Both the position numbers and the translations under genes were made by a program. 46,631 nt of DNA from contig JAGBND010000121.1 of NCBI GenBank assembly GCA_017634575.1, forward strand, positions 1 to 46,631. The letters are read 5' to 3'. Source of the stretch: Bacillota bacterium (GTDB lineage Bacteria > Bacillota > Clostridia > Lachnospirales > Bianqueaceae). Positions 23,888 to 32,654 of the stretch are shown piece by piece; positions within the stretch are counted from its first letter, which is position 1, and each line of letters starts with the position of its first letter. Under the pieces are notes generated by a model. The model worked only from the letters and a program-made list of their open reading frames with translations, was not told the origin of the DNA and ran no database searches.

Positions 23888-24025
23888 GACCTGCTGCAAG
23901 GCCGGCTCAGGCATACCTGCCGCAAGGCAAGCATAGGCCAACACAGGCAAGCAAAGCCAGACCTGCCGCAAGGCCGGCTCAGGCATACCCGCCGAAAGGC
24001 AAACACAGGCAGACCTACCGAAACG
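23888..24025 (+). repeat. GC-rich direct repeats (72-bp period with 26-bp subrepeats) before ireB
   Basis: Copy 1 starts at 23888 and copy 2 at 23960, 72 bp later, both opening GACCTGC-Y-GCAAGGCCGGCT. A subrepeat like ACCTGCCGCAAGGC occurs at 23889, 23915, 23961, 23987 and, decayed, 24013. The stretch is free of stops in the ireB frame and would encode two 24-residue Pro/Ala/Gln/Lys-rich repeats. Confidence 0.85.
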
Positions 24026-24039
24026 TAAAGGAGGCAGAC

Positions 24040-24330
24040 ATGAGCGAACAGGACATGAAAGGCACACAGTATTTCAAGATCATTTCCGAACCTGAAGAAT
24101 CTGTCAGAGATGTATTGATTGATGTGTACAAAGCGCTTCAGATTAAAGGCTATAACCCCATCAACCAGATGGTAGGCTATATCATGTCTGAAGATCCCAC
24201 CTATATCACCAGCTACAACGGAAGCCGCGGGAAAATCGCCCGAATCGACCGCGACGAGATCATCGAAGAGCTTGTCCGCTCCTTTGTAGAGTACCACAAG
24301 CTTGAAAAACCGAGGAATCCCGAAAATTGA
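24040..24330 (+). CDS. ireB: IreB family regulatory phosphoprotein (DUF965)
   Basis: A 96-residue protein of the IreB family; in Enterococcus IreB is phosphorylated by the Ser/Thr kinase IreK on an N-terminal Thr and tunes cephalosporin resistance. Conserved text: 'GTQYFKI', 'VYKALQIKGYNPINQMVGY' and 'ITSYNGSRGKIARIDRDEI'. I take the ATG at 24040, which has AAAGGAGG seven bases upstream. The frame is open 58 codons further, through the GC-rich repeats, but without a ribosome site. The TGA stop overlaps the TTG start of ruvX, as in the standard ireB-ruvX-DUF1292 operon. Confidence 0.93.
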   Translation: MSEQDMKGTQYFKIISEPEESVRDVLIDVYKALQIKGYNPINQMVGYIMSEDPTYITSYNGSRGKIARIDRDEIIEELVRSFVEYHKLEKPRNPEN

Positions 24331-24818
24331 GACTCCTTGGACTGGACTACGGCAGCAAAACGGTAGGGGTGGCCATGACGGACCCGACCCTGTTTCTTGC
24401 GTCGCCGGTAGAAACGATCAAACGCGAAGATGAAGTCAATCTCAAGCAGACGGTTCGCCGCATTCGCGCCATCTGCGAAGAAAATGACATTCATCTTATT
24501 GTGCTGGGACTGCCGCTCACCATGGACGGCAAAATCGGGAAGAGCGCAGAAAAAGCCCTCGCCTTCCAACACAGGCTTGAAAGGGATCTTTATCTGGTCC
24601 GGGTCATTATGGAGGACGAGCGTCTGACTACCTGGGAAGCGACCCAGCCGCTCCTGGAAGCGGGCATCCGCCGCAAAAGCAAGCGAAAAGAGGTTGTCGA
24701 TCAGCTGGCGGCCAGACTGATCCTGCAGCAATATATTGACAATCACAGCCGCGAAGAAATCGAGCAGGAAGTAGAAAAAGCCTTTCATAAAAAAGAATTG
24801 AGAAATGAATTATCATGA
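24327..24818 (+). CDS. ruvX: Holliday junction resolvase RuvX (YqgF)
   Basis: RNase H-fold protein of 163 residues, essential in many bacteria, with roles in Holliday junction resolution and pre-16S rRNA 5' processing. It begins 'MRLLGLDYGSKTVGVAMTD', followed by 'VLGLPLTMDGKIGKSAEKA', 'EDERLTTWEA' and 'KEVVDQLAARLIL'; the acidic residues of these motifs form the metal site. The start is TTG at 24327, within the ireB stop (TTGA), with a GAGGA site about 11 bases upstream. The C-terminus has a charged extension of about 25 residues. Confidence 0.94.
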   Translation: MRLLGLDYGSKTVGVAMTDPTLFLASPVETIKREDEVNLKQTVRRIRAICEENDIHLIVLGLPLTMDGKIGKSAEKALAFQHRLERDLYLVRVIMEDERLTTWEATQPLLEAGIRRKSKRKEVVDQLAARLILQQYIDNHSREEIEQEVEKAFHKKELRNELS

Positions 24819-25177
24819 ATAAACAGCAATTGGAAAATCTCGACTGGATCAATGTAAAAGACCTGAAAGAAGAAACCACCGGTTCCATGATCGTCCTGGA
24901 CAGCCTCGAAAAGGACGGCCGGTTTTACCTCCTCACATCCCTCACTGAACCCGATGAAGATATCTACGAGGAAGATTTGGAAGACGAGGACAGCGACGAA
25001 GAAGAAGCCTTCATCCTTAAAATCTGCAGCCGGGAAGAAGCCGATTTTGAAATCACCGACGACTACAGCGATCTCTTAATCTATGCCACCAACGACCTGC
25101 CGGCCGACGAATTTGACACAGTATCCGACATATTCTTCCGGGCAGCCGAAGACTACGAACTTAACATAGAAGAATAA
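24815..25177 (+). CDS. DUF1292 domain protein
   Basis: A very acidic protein of 120 residues in the usual place after ruvX. The family core 'FYLLTSLTEPDEDIYEE' and 'AFILKICSREEADFEITD' is broken by a Glu/Asp-rich insert (about residues 50-65). The ATG at 24815 overlaps the ruvX stop (ATGA). Function of DUF1292/YrzB proteins is unknown. Confidence 0.85.
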   Translation: MNKQQLENLDWINVKDLKEETTGSMIVLDSLEKDGRFYLLTSLTEPDEDIYEEDLEDEDSDEEEAFILKICSREEADFEITDDYSDLLIYATNDLPADEFDTVSDIFFRAAEDYELNIEE

Positions 25178-25205
25178 ACAGCAGAACATACAGAAAGCGA
25201 TAAGA

Positions 25206-26957
25206 ATGAGCAATTACACAAGAAACAAAACCAGAAAATCCGTAGCGCTCGCCGCATCCGGCGTGCGCAGCGCTGCAACCAGCACAGCCAAAGAACGAAA
25301 ATCCGTGAAGATCATCCCCCTCGGCGGCCTTGATCAGATCGGCATGAACATGACCCTCATCGAATGCGGGGAAGACATCATCATCATCGACTGCGGACAG
25401 GCGTTCCCGGACGACAACATGCCAGGAATCGACTCCATTATCCCCAACTTTGGCTATCTGCGCGAAAACTACAGCAAAATCCGCGGCATCGTGCTTACCC
25501 ACGGCCACGAAGATCATATCGGCGCGCTCCCTTACTTTTTGCGGGAATTCCGCGTGCCCGTCTATGGAACCCGCCTGACCCTCGGTCTGGTGCGGTCCAA
25601 AATTGAAGAGTTTGCCATCAAAACCGCCAATCTCCACCTGGTACAGCCCGGCGACAGCGTCGAACTCGGCAGCATTAAAGTCGAGTTTATCCGGACGAAC
25701 CACTCGATTGGCGATGCGGTAGCTCTTGCCATCACCACGGCCGCCGGCGTGATCATCCATACCGGCGATTTCAAAGTAGACTTTACCCCCATTCATGGCG
25801 GCGTCATCGACCTGCAGCGCTTCGCCGAGCTGGGACACAAAAAAGTACTGGCTCTTTTATCCGACTCCACCAACGCCGAGCGCCCGGGCTACACCATGAG
25901 CGAACGGACAGTCGGCAAGGTCTTTACGGAGATGTTCCCCCAGACCCAGGGCCGCATCCTGGTGGCCACCTTCGCCTCCAACGTGGACAGGGTCCAGCAG
26001 ATCATCAATGCAGCCGCCATGGTCGGCCGCAAGGTTGTCTGCGTCGGCCGCAGCATGGTCAATGTCATCAACACCGCCCTGGAGCTGGACTACCTGGAAG
26101 CCCCCGACGGCGTGCTGATCGACATCTCCGAAATGAAACACTACGACGATGATGAGCTGGTGATCATTACCACCGGTTCTCAGGGCGAGCCCATGGCAGC
26201 GCTTTCGCGCATGGCCAGCGGCGAACACAAAGCCATTGAAATCAAGGAAGGAGATACTGTCATCTTCTCCAGCCGCCCGGTGCCCGGAAACGAAAAAACC
26301 GTCACCAAGGTCATTAACGACCTGATGGTGCGCGGCGCCAAAGTCACTTACCAGGATGCTCATGTCTCCGGACATGCCTCCCAGGAAGAGCTCAAGCTGA
26401 TTTACAGCCTCGTCAAGCCCAAATATTTCATCCCGGTCCACGGCGAATTCAAACACCTGAAAGCCCATGCCGACCTGGTAAAATCCATGGGCCACGACGA
26501 CAGAAACACCATTATCCTCAAAAACGGAAGCGTCCTTAAGCTGGATTCCTACAGCGCCACGCAGTTGGATTCCATCGACGTGGAGCCCGTGCTGGTTGAC
26601 GGCCTGGGCGTCGGCGATGTGGGCAACGTGGTCCTCAGAGACCGCAAGATCCTCTCGGAAGATGGATTGATGATTGTGGCCATCGGTATCGATCATCAAA
26701 CCGGAAAAATCGTCTCCGGACCGGAAATCGTCAGCCGCGGCTTTGTCTATGTCAAAGAATCTGAGGTCCTGATCGACGGCTGCCGCCGCGTTGTATCCCG
26801 TGTGCTCAGCGAATACGATTCCCTGTCCCAGATGGACTGGGCCAGCGTCAAGAGCGCCATCCGTGAAGCACTCAGAGACTACCTGTGGCAGGAAATCAAA
26901 CGCAGTCCCATGATCCTTCCCGTGATTCTGGAAGTTGGTCAGCAGACGGGTTTTTAA
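25206..26957 (+). CDS. rnj: Ribonuclease J
   Basis: Beta-CASP metallo-beta-lactamase RNase of 583 residues with 5'-3' exo- and endonuclease activity in mRNA decay and rRNA maturation. The zinc site is 'LTHGHEDHIGALPYFL' (HxHxDH, about residue 99) with 'IRTNHSIGDAVAL' and 'HTGDFKVD'; beta-CASP motifs include 'SDSTNAERPGYT', 'TTGSQGEPMAALSRM' and 'HVSGHASQEEL' with 'IPVHGEFKHL'. It begins with about 30 basic, low-complexity residues before 'VKIIPLGGLDQIGMNM', which is longer than in Bacillus RNase J1. C-terminal domain is present. An upstream operon with ireB-ruvX is likely (28-bp gap). Confidence 0.96.
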   Translation: MSNYTRNKTRKSVALAASGVRSAATSTAKERKSVKIIPLGGLDQIGMNMTLIECGEDIIIIDCGQAFPDDNMPGIDSIIPNFGYLRENYSKIRGIVLTHGHEDHIGALPYFLREFRVPVYGTRLTLGLVRSKIEEFAIKTANLHLVQPGDSVELGSIKVEFIRTNHSIGDAVALAITTAAGVIIHTGDFKVDFTPIHGGVIDLQRFAELGHKKVLALLSDSTNAERPGYTMSERTVGKVFTEMFPQTQGRILVATFASNVDRVQQIINAAAMVGRKVVCVGRSMVNVINTALELDYLEAPDGVLIDISEMKHYDDDELVIITTGSQGEPMAALSRMASGEHKAIEIKEGDTVIFSSRPVPGNEKTVTKVINDLMVRGAKVTYQDAHVSGHASQEELKLIYSLVKPKYFIPVHGEFKHLKAHADLVKSMGHDDRNTIILKNGSVLKLDSYSATQLDSIDVEPVLVDGLGVGDVGNVVLRDRKILSEDGLMIVAIGIDHQTGKIVSGPEIVSRGFVYVKESEVLIDGCRRVVSRVLSEYDSLSQMDWASVKSAIREALRDYLWQEIKRSPMILPVILEVGQQTGF

Positions 26958-26985
26958 AGAAAGAAAATATCTGAGGTGAAGCAAT

Positions 26986-28224
26986 ATGGCAAAAGTAGGC
27001 GCACTTATCGTTGACGGGATCAACCGCCTCCTGAAGTTCTGTGCCAGGAACATTAAAAACGCGGTGATCTTCATCGGCGCAGCCTTACTGCTGGGCGGCA
27101 TTATGGTCGCAAGCTACAGCACTACCTTTAACTTTATCAAAACAGACGAATTCAGAACCTACGATCCCAACGGAGAAGTGATCACCATCAACATCCCCGA
27201 AGGATCCACCGCCAAGGAAATCGGAGAGCTCCTTAAGGAAGCCGGCCTGATCGACAACGTCCTGCTGTTCAGAATCAAGGCCAAGCTCACCGGAGCCGAA
27301 AACAACTTCCAGTACGGCGTATACAAAATTGTGGACGGCATGCCGGACGAAACCATCATGGATGTACTGCAGGAAGGTGGAAAAGCCGAATCTGTCACCA
27401 TCACCATCCCTGAGGGCTGGTCCATCCGGCAGATCGGACAATACCTGGAAGAGCAGAACATCTGCCTGGCCAGCGAATTCGAAGCCGCCTGCAACCGCAC
27501 CGACTACGACTTCGACTACTACGGCTACATCAACCGCAGAAGCGACCGCGAATATCTCCTGGAGGGCTATCTCTGGCCCGATACCTACGAGATCATCCCG
27601 TCCAACGGCGCGGAAGGCATTGTGAAACGTATGCTCCGTGAATTCGAACGGAAATGGGAGCGCCACGTTCTGTGGAAACAGCAAATGAACGAAATGGGAC
27701 TGACCATCGATCAGGTTATGACCATGGCTTCCTGTATCGAGCGTGAAGCCATGCTGGCGGAAGAAGCGCCCAAGGTCTCCCGCGTCCTTTACAACCGTAA
27801 TGAAGCAGGACTGCCCTGGGGACTGAACTGTACCATTCTCTATGCCCTGCAAAAAGAGGGTACCGGTGAAGACTACGTCAGCTATTCCGACCTGGAAATT
27901 GACTCCCGCTACAACACCTACATGTACTCCGGATTCCCGGTAGGCGCCATCTGCAACCCCGGCCAGACGGCCATCGAAGCCGTGCTGAACCCCGCAGAAG
28001 GGGACTGGCTGTATTTCATCGGCTTTGACGATGGCTCCGGCGAGCACCTGTTCACCGCCGATTACGACGAATTCCTCGCCGTTCAGAACGGCACCTACGA
28101 CCCGGATGCCGAATCCGAGGAAGAGGGCTGGTACGATGAATATGGCGAGTACCACGAATACAGCGAAGAAGGCTGGTACGACGAGAACGGCGAGTATCAC
28201 GAATACGGAGAAGACGAGTATTAG
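26986..28224 (+). CDS. mltG: Endolytic murein transglycosylase MltG (YceG family)
   Basis: Membrane-anchored enzyme of 412 residues that cuts nascent peptidoglycan strands. One transmembrane helix (about 24-45) is followed by LysM-like text 'INIPEGSTAKEIGELLKEAG', then the YceG domain with 'MTMASCIEREAMLAEEAPKV' (catalytic Glu in the S/C-I-x-x-E position), 'SRVLYNR' and 'YNTYMYSGFPVGAICNPG'. The last 45 residues are unusual: an acidic, Tyr-rich tail with two copies of EGWYDE-x-GEYHEY. The tail would face the outside. Gap to rnj is 28 bp, and the U32 gene starts one base after its stop. Confidence 0.94.
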   Translation: MAKVGALIVDGINRLLKFCARNIKNAVIFIGAALLLGGIMVASYSTTFNFIKTDEFRTYDPNGEVITINIPEGSTAKEIGELLKEAGLIDNVLLFRIKAKLTGAENNFQYGVYKIVDGMPDETIMDVLQEGGKAESVTITIPEGWSIRQIGQYLEEQNICLASEFEAACNRTDYDFDYYGYINRRSDREYLLEGYLWPDTYEIIPSNGAEGIVKRMLREFERKWERHVLWKQQMNEMGLTIDQVMTMASCIEREAMLAEEAPKVSRVLYNRNEAGLPWGLNCTILYALQKEGTGEDYVSYSDLEIDSRYNTYMYSGFPVGAICNPGQTAIEAVLNPAEGDWLYFIGFDDGSGEHLFTADYDEFLAVQNGTYDPDAESEEEGWYDEYGEYHEYSEEGWYDENGEYHEYGEDEY

Positions 28225-28225
28225 G

Positions 28226-29485
28226 ATGAACATACCTGAACTTTTAATCCCTGCCGGATCTATGGAATCATTAAAGACCGCGGTGCTCTACGGAGCAGAC
28301 GCGGTCTACTTAGGTGGAGAAGCCTTCGGCCTGCGTGCCAAAGCCAAAAACTTTGACAGGGCCCAGCTGAAAGACGGCATCGCCTTCGCCCATCAGAACG
28401 GCGTCAGAGTGCATGTCACCGTCAATATAATCGCCCATGACAATCATCTGGACGGCCTGGAGGAATATCTCCTGTTTCTGAAGGAAGCCGGAGCCGATGC
28501 CCTGATTGTCGCCGATGCCGGCGTGATCCGCATCTGCCGCAGAGTCGTGCCGGACATGGAGCTGCATCTCAGCACCCAGGCCAGCGCCACGAACGCAGAG
28601 ACCTTCGCCTTCTGGCACGAGATGGGCGTTAAGCGCATTGTATGCGCCAGAGAGCTGTCCCTCGAGGAAATCGCCCATATCCGCGCCAATACCCCCGAAA
28701 CGCTGCAGATCGAAGCCTTCGCCCACGGCGCCATGTGCATTTCCATCTCAGGCCGATGCCTTCTGTCCAGCTATCTTTCCGGGCGGGACAGCAACTTAGG
28801 CATGTGCTCTCATCCCTGCCGCTGGAAATACAGCCTCATGGAAGAGAGCAGACCGGGAGAGTATTTCCCGATCACCGAAGGGGAAGAAGGCACCTATATT
28901 TTCAACAGCAAGGACCTTTGCATGATTGAATATCTGCCTGAGCTTATCAAGGCAGGCGTATGCAGCCTGAAGATCGAAGGCCGCATGAAAACACCGCTCT
29001 ATGTCGCCATGGTCTGCCGCGCCTATCGGCAGGCGCTGGACGATCTGAAAAAAGATCCCGCCCTTTACGAGGCCGGAAAGCCCCTGTACAAGCAGATGCT
29101 CTCCCTGGTCTCGCACCGCGACTATACCACCGGTTTTTATCTCGGCCAGCCCGGCCCTGCCGATCAGATCTACGACAGCGCCAGCTATATCAAACAGGTC
29201 GAATTCGCCGGCAAGGTGCTGGAAAACAATCCTTCCACCAACGAAATCTTCATCGAACAGCGCGGCAAATTCCTCAAAGGGGAAACTTTATACCTGATTC
29301 CCCCCTCTGAAAGAGCGGTTCCATCCGCTGCGCTGAATCTTCTTCCCATTCCCGTCACCTACATCCGCCGCGAAGACGGCACCTTTGCAGAAGACGCCCC
29401 CCACGCCCAGGAACACCTTTACATTCCTGCAACCGACGCGCCATCCATCCAAGAGGGCTCAATTCTCGTAAAGTACATAAAATGA
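28226..29485 (+). CDS. Peptidase U32 family protein (TrhP/YegQ-like)
   Basis: A 419-residue protein of the U32 'collagenase-like' family; in E. coli and Bacillus, relatives TrhP1/TrhP2 are needed for 5-hydroxyuridine in tRNA. N-terminus 'MNIPELLIPAGSMESLKTAV' and 'GADAVYLGGEAFGLRAKA' are typical. The signature 'EAFAHGAMCISISGRCLLSS' and the Cys motif 'NLGMCSHPCRWKY' mark the likely Fe-S site. The ATG at 28226 is one base past the mltG stop. The stop codon itself (29483-29485) lies within a 35-bp palindrome. A tRNA role is more likely than peptidase activity. Confidence 0.92.
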   Translation: MNIPELLIPAGSMESLKTAVLYGADAVYLGGEAFGLRAKAKNFDRAQLKDGIAFAHQNGVRVHVTVNIIAHDNHLDGLEEYLLFLKEAGADALIVADAGVIRICRRVVPDMELHLSTQASATNAETFAFWHEMGVKRIVCARELSLEEIAHIRANTPETLQIEAFAHGAMCISISGRCLLSSYLSGRDSNLGMCSHPCRWKYSLMEESRPGEYFPITEGEEGTYIFNSKDLCMIEYLPELIKAGVCSLKIEGRMKTPLYVAMVCRAYRQALDDLKKDPALYEAGKPLYKQMLSLVSHRDYTTGFYLGQPGPADQIYDSASYIKQVEFAGKVLENNPSTNEIFIEQRGKFLKGETLYLIPPSERAVPSAALNLLPIPVTYIRREDGTFAEDAPHAQEHLYIPATDAPSIQEGSILVKYIK

Positions 29486-29515
29486 GACAAAGGGGTCAGA
29501 CCCCTTTGTCTCATT
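29481..29515. repeat. 35-bp perfect palindrome (REP-like), also terminator-like
   Basis: Arms of 17 bp, AATGAGACAAAGGGGTC and GACCCCTTTGTCTCATT, flank one central A. The left arm includes the stop codon of the U32 gene. It looks like a REP/RAYT-type dispersed palindrome with a GGGGTC-A-GACCCC centre. A partial copy of its outer text, TGAGACAA, recurs at 29537. It may also stop transcription, though no long U-tract follows. Confidence 0.85.
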
Positions 29516-29559
29516 CATCCGTGAGAGTTTAATCTATGAGACAAGCGGACCGGATCTGA

Positions 29560-29588
29560 TTGTTTCATAATAAATAGTCGTATACAAT
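29560..29588 (+). promoter_or_regulatory. Sigma-A-like promoter of the glycosyltransferase gene
   Basis: TTGTTT (29560-29565) and TACAAT (29583-29588) lie 17 bp apart, 33 bp before the GTG start. Confidence 0.6.
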
Positions 29589-29621
29589 ATATCTGGCGGC
29601 GACGCCCAAAAGGAGAAAATC

Positions 29622-32600
29622 GTGGACATTCTGCGGCACGGACAGTGGCAAACGCATATTCATCAAATACACCGGCAGCATCAGGAAAAAGCTGACGGTG
29701 CGCTTGCTTTTGCCGCCGAACACGCCGCCCGCTACAACACGATTCTTGAGAAATGGCTGCGCCGACCCGAGGAGGTCTCCGGAGGACTGGGCGATCTGGT
29801 GGTGGATATCGTGCTGCCGGTTTACAACAGCTTCGATTCCCTCATTACCTGCATCAAAAGCATTGAAAGAACCTCCGTTAGGTACCGGCTGATCCTCATG
29901 GACGACGCCAGCACCGACACGCGAACCGTCCGCTTTCTGGAAGACTACGCCCGTCAGCACGAAGACTACGTCCGGCTGATCAGAAACGAACGCAACATCG
30001 GCATGATCAAAACCGTCAACCGCGGCATCGTCATGACCAAAAATCACGTGGTCATCCTCAACGCCGACGTCGAAGTCCCTGAGGGCTGGCTGGAGCGCCT
30101 CATTGCGCCCATCGTCCGCGACAAAACAGTCGCCTCCTGCACCCCGTTCAGCAATCTCGGCATTGTCACGGGATTCCCGGATGGCCTCACGGAAAATGCG
30201 CTTTTCGCCGATCTTCCCGTGAACCTGGTGGACGCCGCCTTTCGGCGCATCCGCTCGGTATATACCACCATTCCCATGGGCGACGGCTTCTGCATGGCCC
30301 TTAATAAAGCTGTCATCAAGAAAATCGGCATCTTGGACCAGCAGATCTTCGAAAAAAGCTACGGCTCCAGCCGCGACTGGTGCATCAGAGCCTCTCAGGC
30401 CGGCTACCGCAACGTGGCCGTGGAGAACCTGTATGTCCATCACGGACACACCCACGAGACCAAGCCGGAAATACATCGTCAGATGGAAGAGGAATTCACC
30501 AAACGGATCCTCGAAAAGCACGAAAACTACCAGCAGCTGCTGGACGATTATCTTAAAATCGATCCTCTGCGCCACGTCAGAGCCTTCGTCTTTTCCATTC
30601 TCACCGCGCAGCTAAGCAGATCCCGCTTTCTGATTTTCTCCGAAGCGAATCCGCAGAAATACTTCATGAACTATGCCCGGGATCACATCCGGCGCCAGGA
30701 AGCCATCTGCTATGTCTTCTACGACAAACGCGCCCGGGCCTATCTCTTGTATCTGGCATACCAGAATCACCTGGAATCCATCTGGATGAACGATCTGGGC
30801 GGCGTATTCCACTACGCCGATCTACTGAATATCAGCAATCTTTATATCGGAAATCTTCGGGATTATCCCGACATATACGATCATCAGGACGCCTTCATAA
30901 AATTCGCGGAGAAAAACGGCGCCCGGCTGATCTGCATGATTTTCGATTATTTTCCCATCTGTCCTTCCAGAGCGCTGCTCAGAGAATTTGATCAATACTG
31001 CGACATTCCCCCCGAAAATATCTGCGAGCACTGTCTGAAGACAAAAGACGAATCCATGGATACCCAGGTTGACGGCATCACCACATGGCGCGAGCACTGG
31101 AACGACTTTTTAAAAGCCTGTCAGGAAGTGCGGGTTTTCTCAGAAGATTCCTACCGCCTCCTCAAACGCGTCTATCCTGGCCTGGAGCAGATCCATGTGG
31201 TTTCGGAGATAAAAACCATCCTGCCCAAGGTCCACCGCGAAGCCAAACAGACCGACGAAATCCGGATCGGCCTCCTGTGCGACCTGTCCGATCTGGAAGG
31301 GCTCAAGCTGATTAAAGAGCTTTGCCATCTGGTCACCTCCCGCAGGCTGCCCATCCGATTTATCCATTTCGGGAAGAGCACCGAAAAAATCCGCTCCTCC
31401 CATTATATTCAAATCGAAACCTACCGCGAAACCCAGCTGCCCAAGCTGGCGCTAAGCTACGATATCGATATGTTTCTTTTCACCCCCATGGTTCCGGAGG
31501 TGTATTCGTACAATGTAAGAACCGCCATCGACCTTGGCCTGCCCATCGTCTGCTATCCACTGGGATCCGCCATGCAGCAGGTGCGTCGGTATGAGCACGG
31601 ATATCTGCTCAAAAATAAAAAGCCCGGCGACATTCTCACCGAGCTGGTTACCCGCGCTTCCGGTCTTCCGCTGAAAAAGCTGGAAAAGAACCAGAAAATT
31701 ATCCTGACCTTCGAAAAAGACAACTATTTCACCCGCTTCAGGCTGGAGCATCTGCGCGAACAGCTCATGGGATATGGACTGGCGCCTATTGTAACGGACA
31801 TCAACGAGCTGAGCCACAAACTCCTTCGCGGCGCCGACATAATCGTGGCCTATGAGTGCCGGCCTTCAAATCGGATGAAACGGATGCTGGAATATGCGGA
31901 ACGAAATAAAACCGATCTCTGGTATTCCATTTCGGATCCCGCCGTTCTGGAGGAAGAGGGGGTTACGGATATTTTATCCAAATGCCACGGCGCGCTGGTG
32001 CCGGACGAACCCATGAAGAACTATCTGGACGCCACCATGCCCTGGCTGCTGGTGCTGGTGCAGAAAACCGTGATCAGCTATGAAATGCAGGTGCTCTCAT
32101 CCCAGGTTCTTAACCACTTCCAGCCGGAAAAAGACGCCCTGCCGGTCTTTGCTTATGTGGCTGCCGGCAAAGGCCACTATGCCGACCTGGAGGAAATCGC
32201 GCCGGATATTAAAGCGCTGATGGAGGAGGACGAAGGCTTCCGTCTGCGCATCATCGGCCGGATGGATCTTCCCCCGGAGCTGAAATATTTTGATGAACGG
32301 ATCGATGTGGTTCCCTTCAGCTCCTGGCTTTCTCTATACGAATCACTGGCAGGATCCGCCGCCTTGCTGATCCCCCATTCGCCCGATTCGGACACCCGGC
32401 AGATTCATATGGACAGCCGCTTCATGGAAGCTTCCCTGATGGCCATCCCCACAATCTCCGACGATGCCAGCGCCAATATCGTCGTTTCCGACCAGCCATC
32501 CGGCTGCGCGGGACGATGGAAGGAGGCCATGGAGGACGTATTAAGAGCGCCTCACATCGCCGCCATGCTGGGAAAAGAATCCCAGGAGAAGGTCCTGAGG

Positions 32601-32654
32601 GAACAGACCAGTGAATCTCTGGAGGAAAATGTAAGGCGCATATTTGGGGTGTAG
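29622..32654 (+). CDS. Large multidomain glycosyltransferase (GT2 plus GT4-like regions)
   Basis: A 1010-residue cytoplasmic protein. Residues about 60-320 form a GT2 domain: 'VDIVLPVYNSFDSLITCIKS', 'LILMDDASTD', 'NERNIGMIKTVNRGI' and the metal site 'ILNADVEVPEGWLERL', then 'MGDGFCMALNKAVIKKIG'. A middle part (about 330-480) is unfamiliar. From about 485 two further Rossmann-like regions follow ('VRVFSEDSYRLLKRVYPGL', 'DLGLPIVCYPLGSAM', and from 800 'PVFAYVAAGKGHYADL...FRLRIIGRMDLP...AALLIPHSPDSD'), which looks like one or two GT-B modules with the usual Pro-His/Glu region. Start is GTG with AAGGAG six bases before. It likely builds cell-surface polysaccharide; no other polysaccharide genes are nearby. 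It ends tail-to-tail with folT. Confidence 0.82.
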   Translation: MDILRHGQWQTHIHQIHRQHQEKADGALAFAAEHAARYNTILEKWLRRPEEVSGGLGDLVVDIVLPVYNSFDSLITCIKSIERTSVRYRLILMDDASTDTRTVRFLEDYARQHEDYVRLIRNERNIGMIKTVNRGIVMTKNHVVILNADVEVPEGWLERLIAPIVRDKTVASCTPFSNLGIVTGFPDGLTENALFADLPVNLVDAAFRRIRSVYTTIPMGDGFCMALNKAVIKKIGILDQQIFEKSYGSSRDWCIRASQAGYRNVAVENLYVHHGHTHETKPEIHRQMEEEFTKRILEKHENYQQLLDDYLKIDPLRHVRAFVFSILTAQLSRSRFLIFSEANPQKYFMNYARDHIRRQEAICYVFYDKRARAYLLYLAYQNHLESIWMNDLGGVFHYADLLNISNLYIGNLRDYPDIYDHQDAFIKFAEKNGARLICMIFDYFPICPSRALLREFDQYCDIPPENICEHCLKTKDESMDTQVDGITTWREHWNDFLKACQEVRVFSEDSYRLLKRVYPGLEQIHVVSEIKTILPKVHREAKQTDEIRIGLLCDLSDLEGLKLIKELCHLVTSRRLPIRFIHFGKSTEKIRSSHYIQIETYRETQLPKLALSYDIDMFLFTPMVPEVYSYNVRTAIDLGLPIVCYPLGSAMQQVRRYEHGYLLKNKKPGDILTELVTRASGLPLKKLEKNQKIILTFEKDNYFTRFRLEHLREQLMGYGLAPIVTDINELSHKLLRGADIIVAYECRPSNRMKRMLEYAERNKTDLWYSISDPAVLEEEGVTDILSKCHGALVPDEPMKNYLDATMPWLLVLVQKTVISYEMQVLSSQVLNHFQPEKDALPVFAYVAAGKGHYADLEEIAPDIKALMEEDEGFRLRIIGRMDLPPELKYFDERIDVVPFSSWLSLYESLAGSAALLIPHSPDSDTRQIHMDSRFMEASLMAIPTISDDASANIVVSDQPSGCAGRWKEAMEDVLRAPHIAAMLGKESQEKVLREQTSESLEENVRRIFGV

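Noticed and set aside
23866..24039. Upstream TTG start for IreB
   Set aside because: No ribosome site there, while AAAGGAGG lies seven bases before the ATG at 24040, and the IreB family begins at that point. Kept only as a finding.
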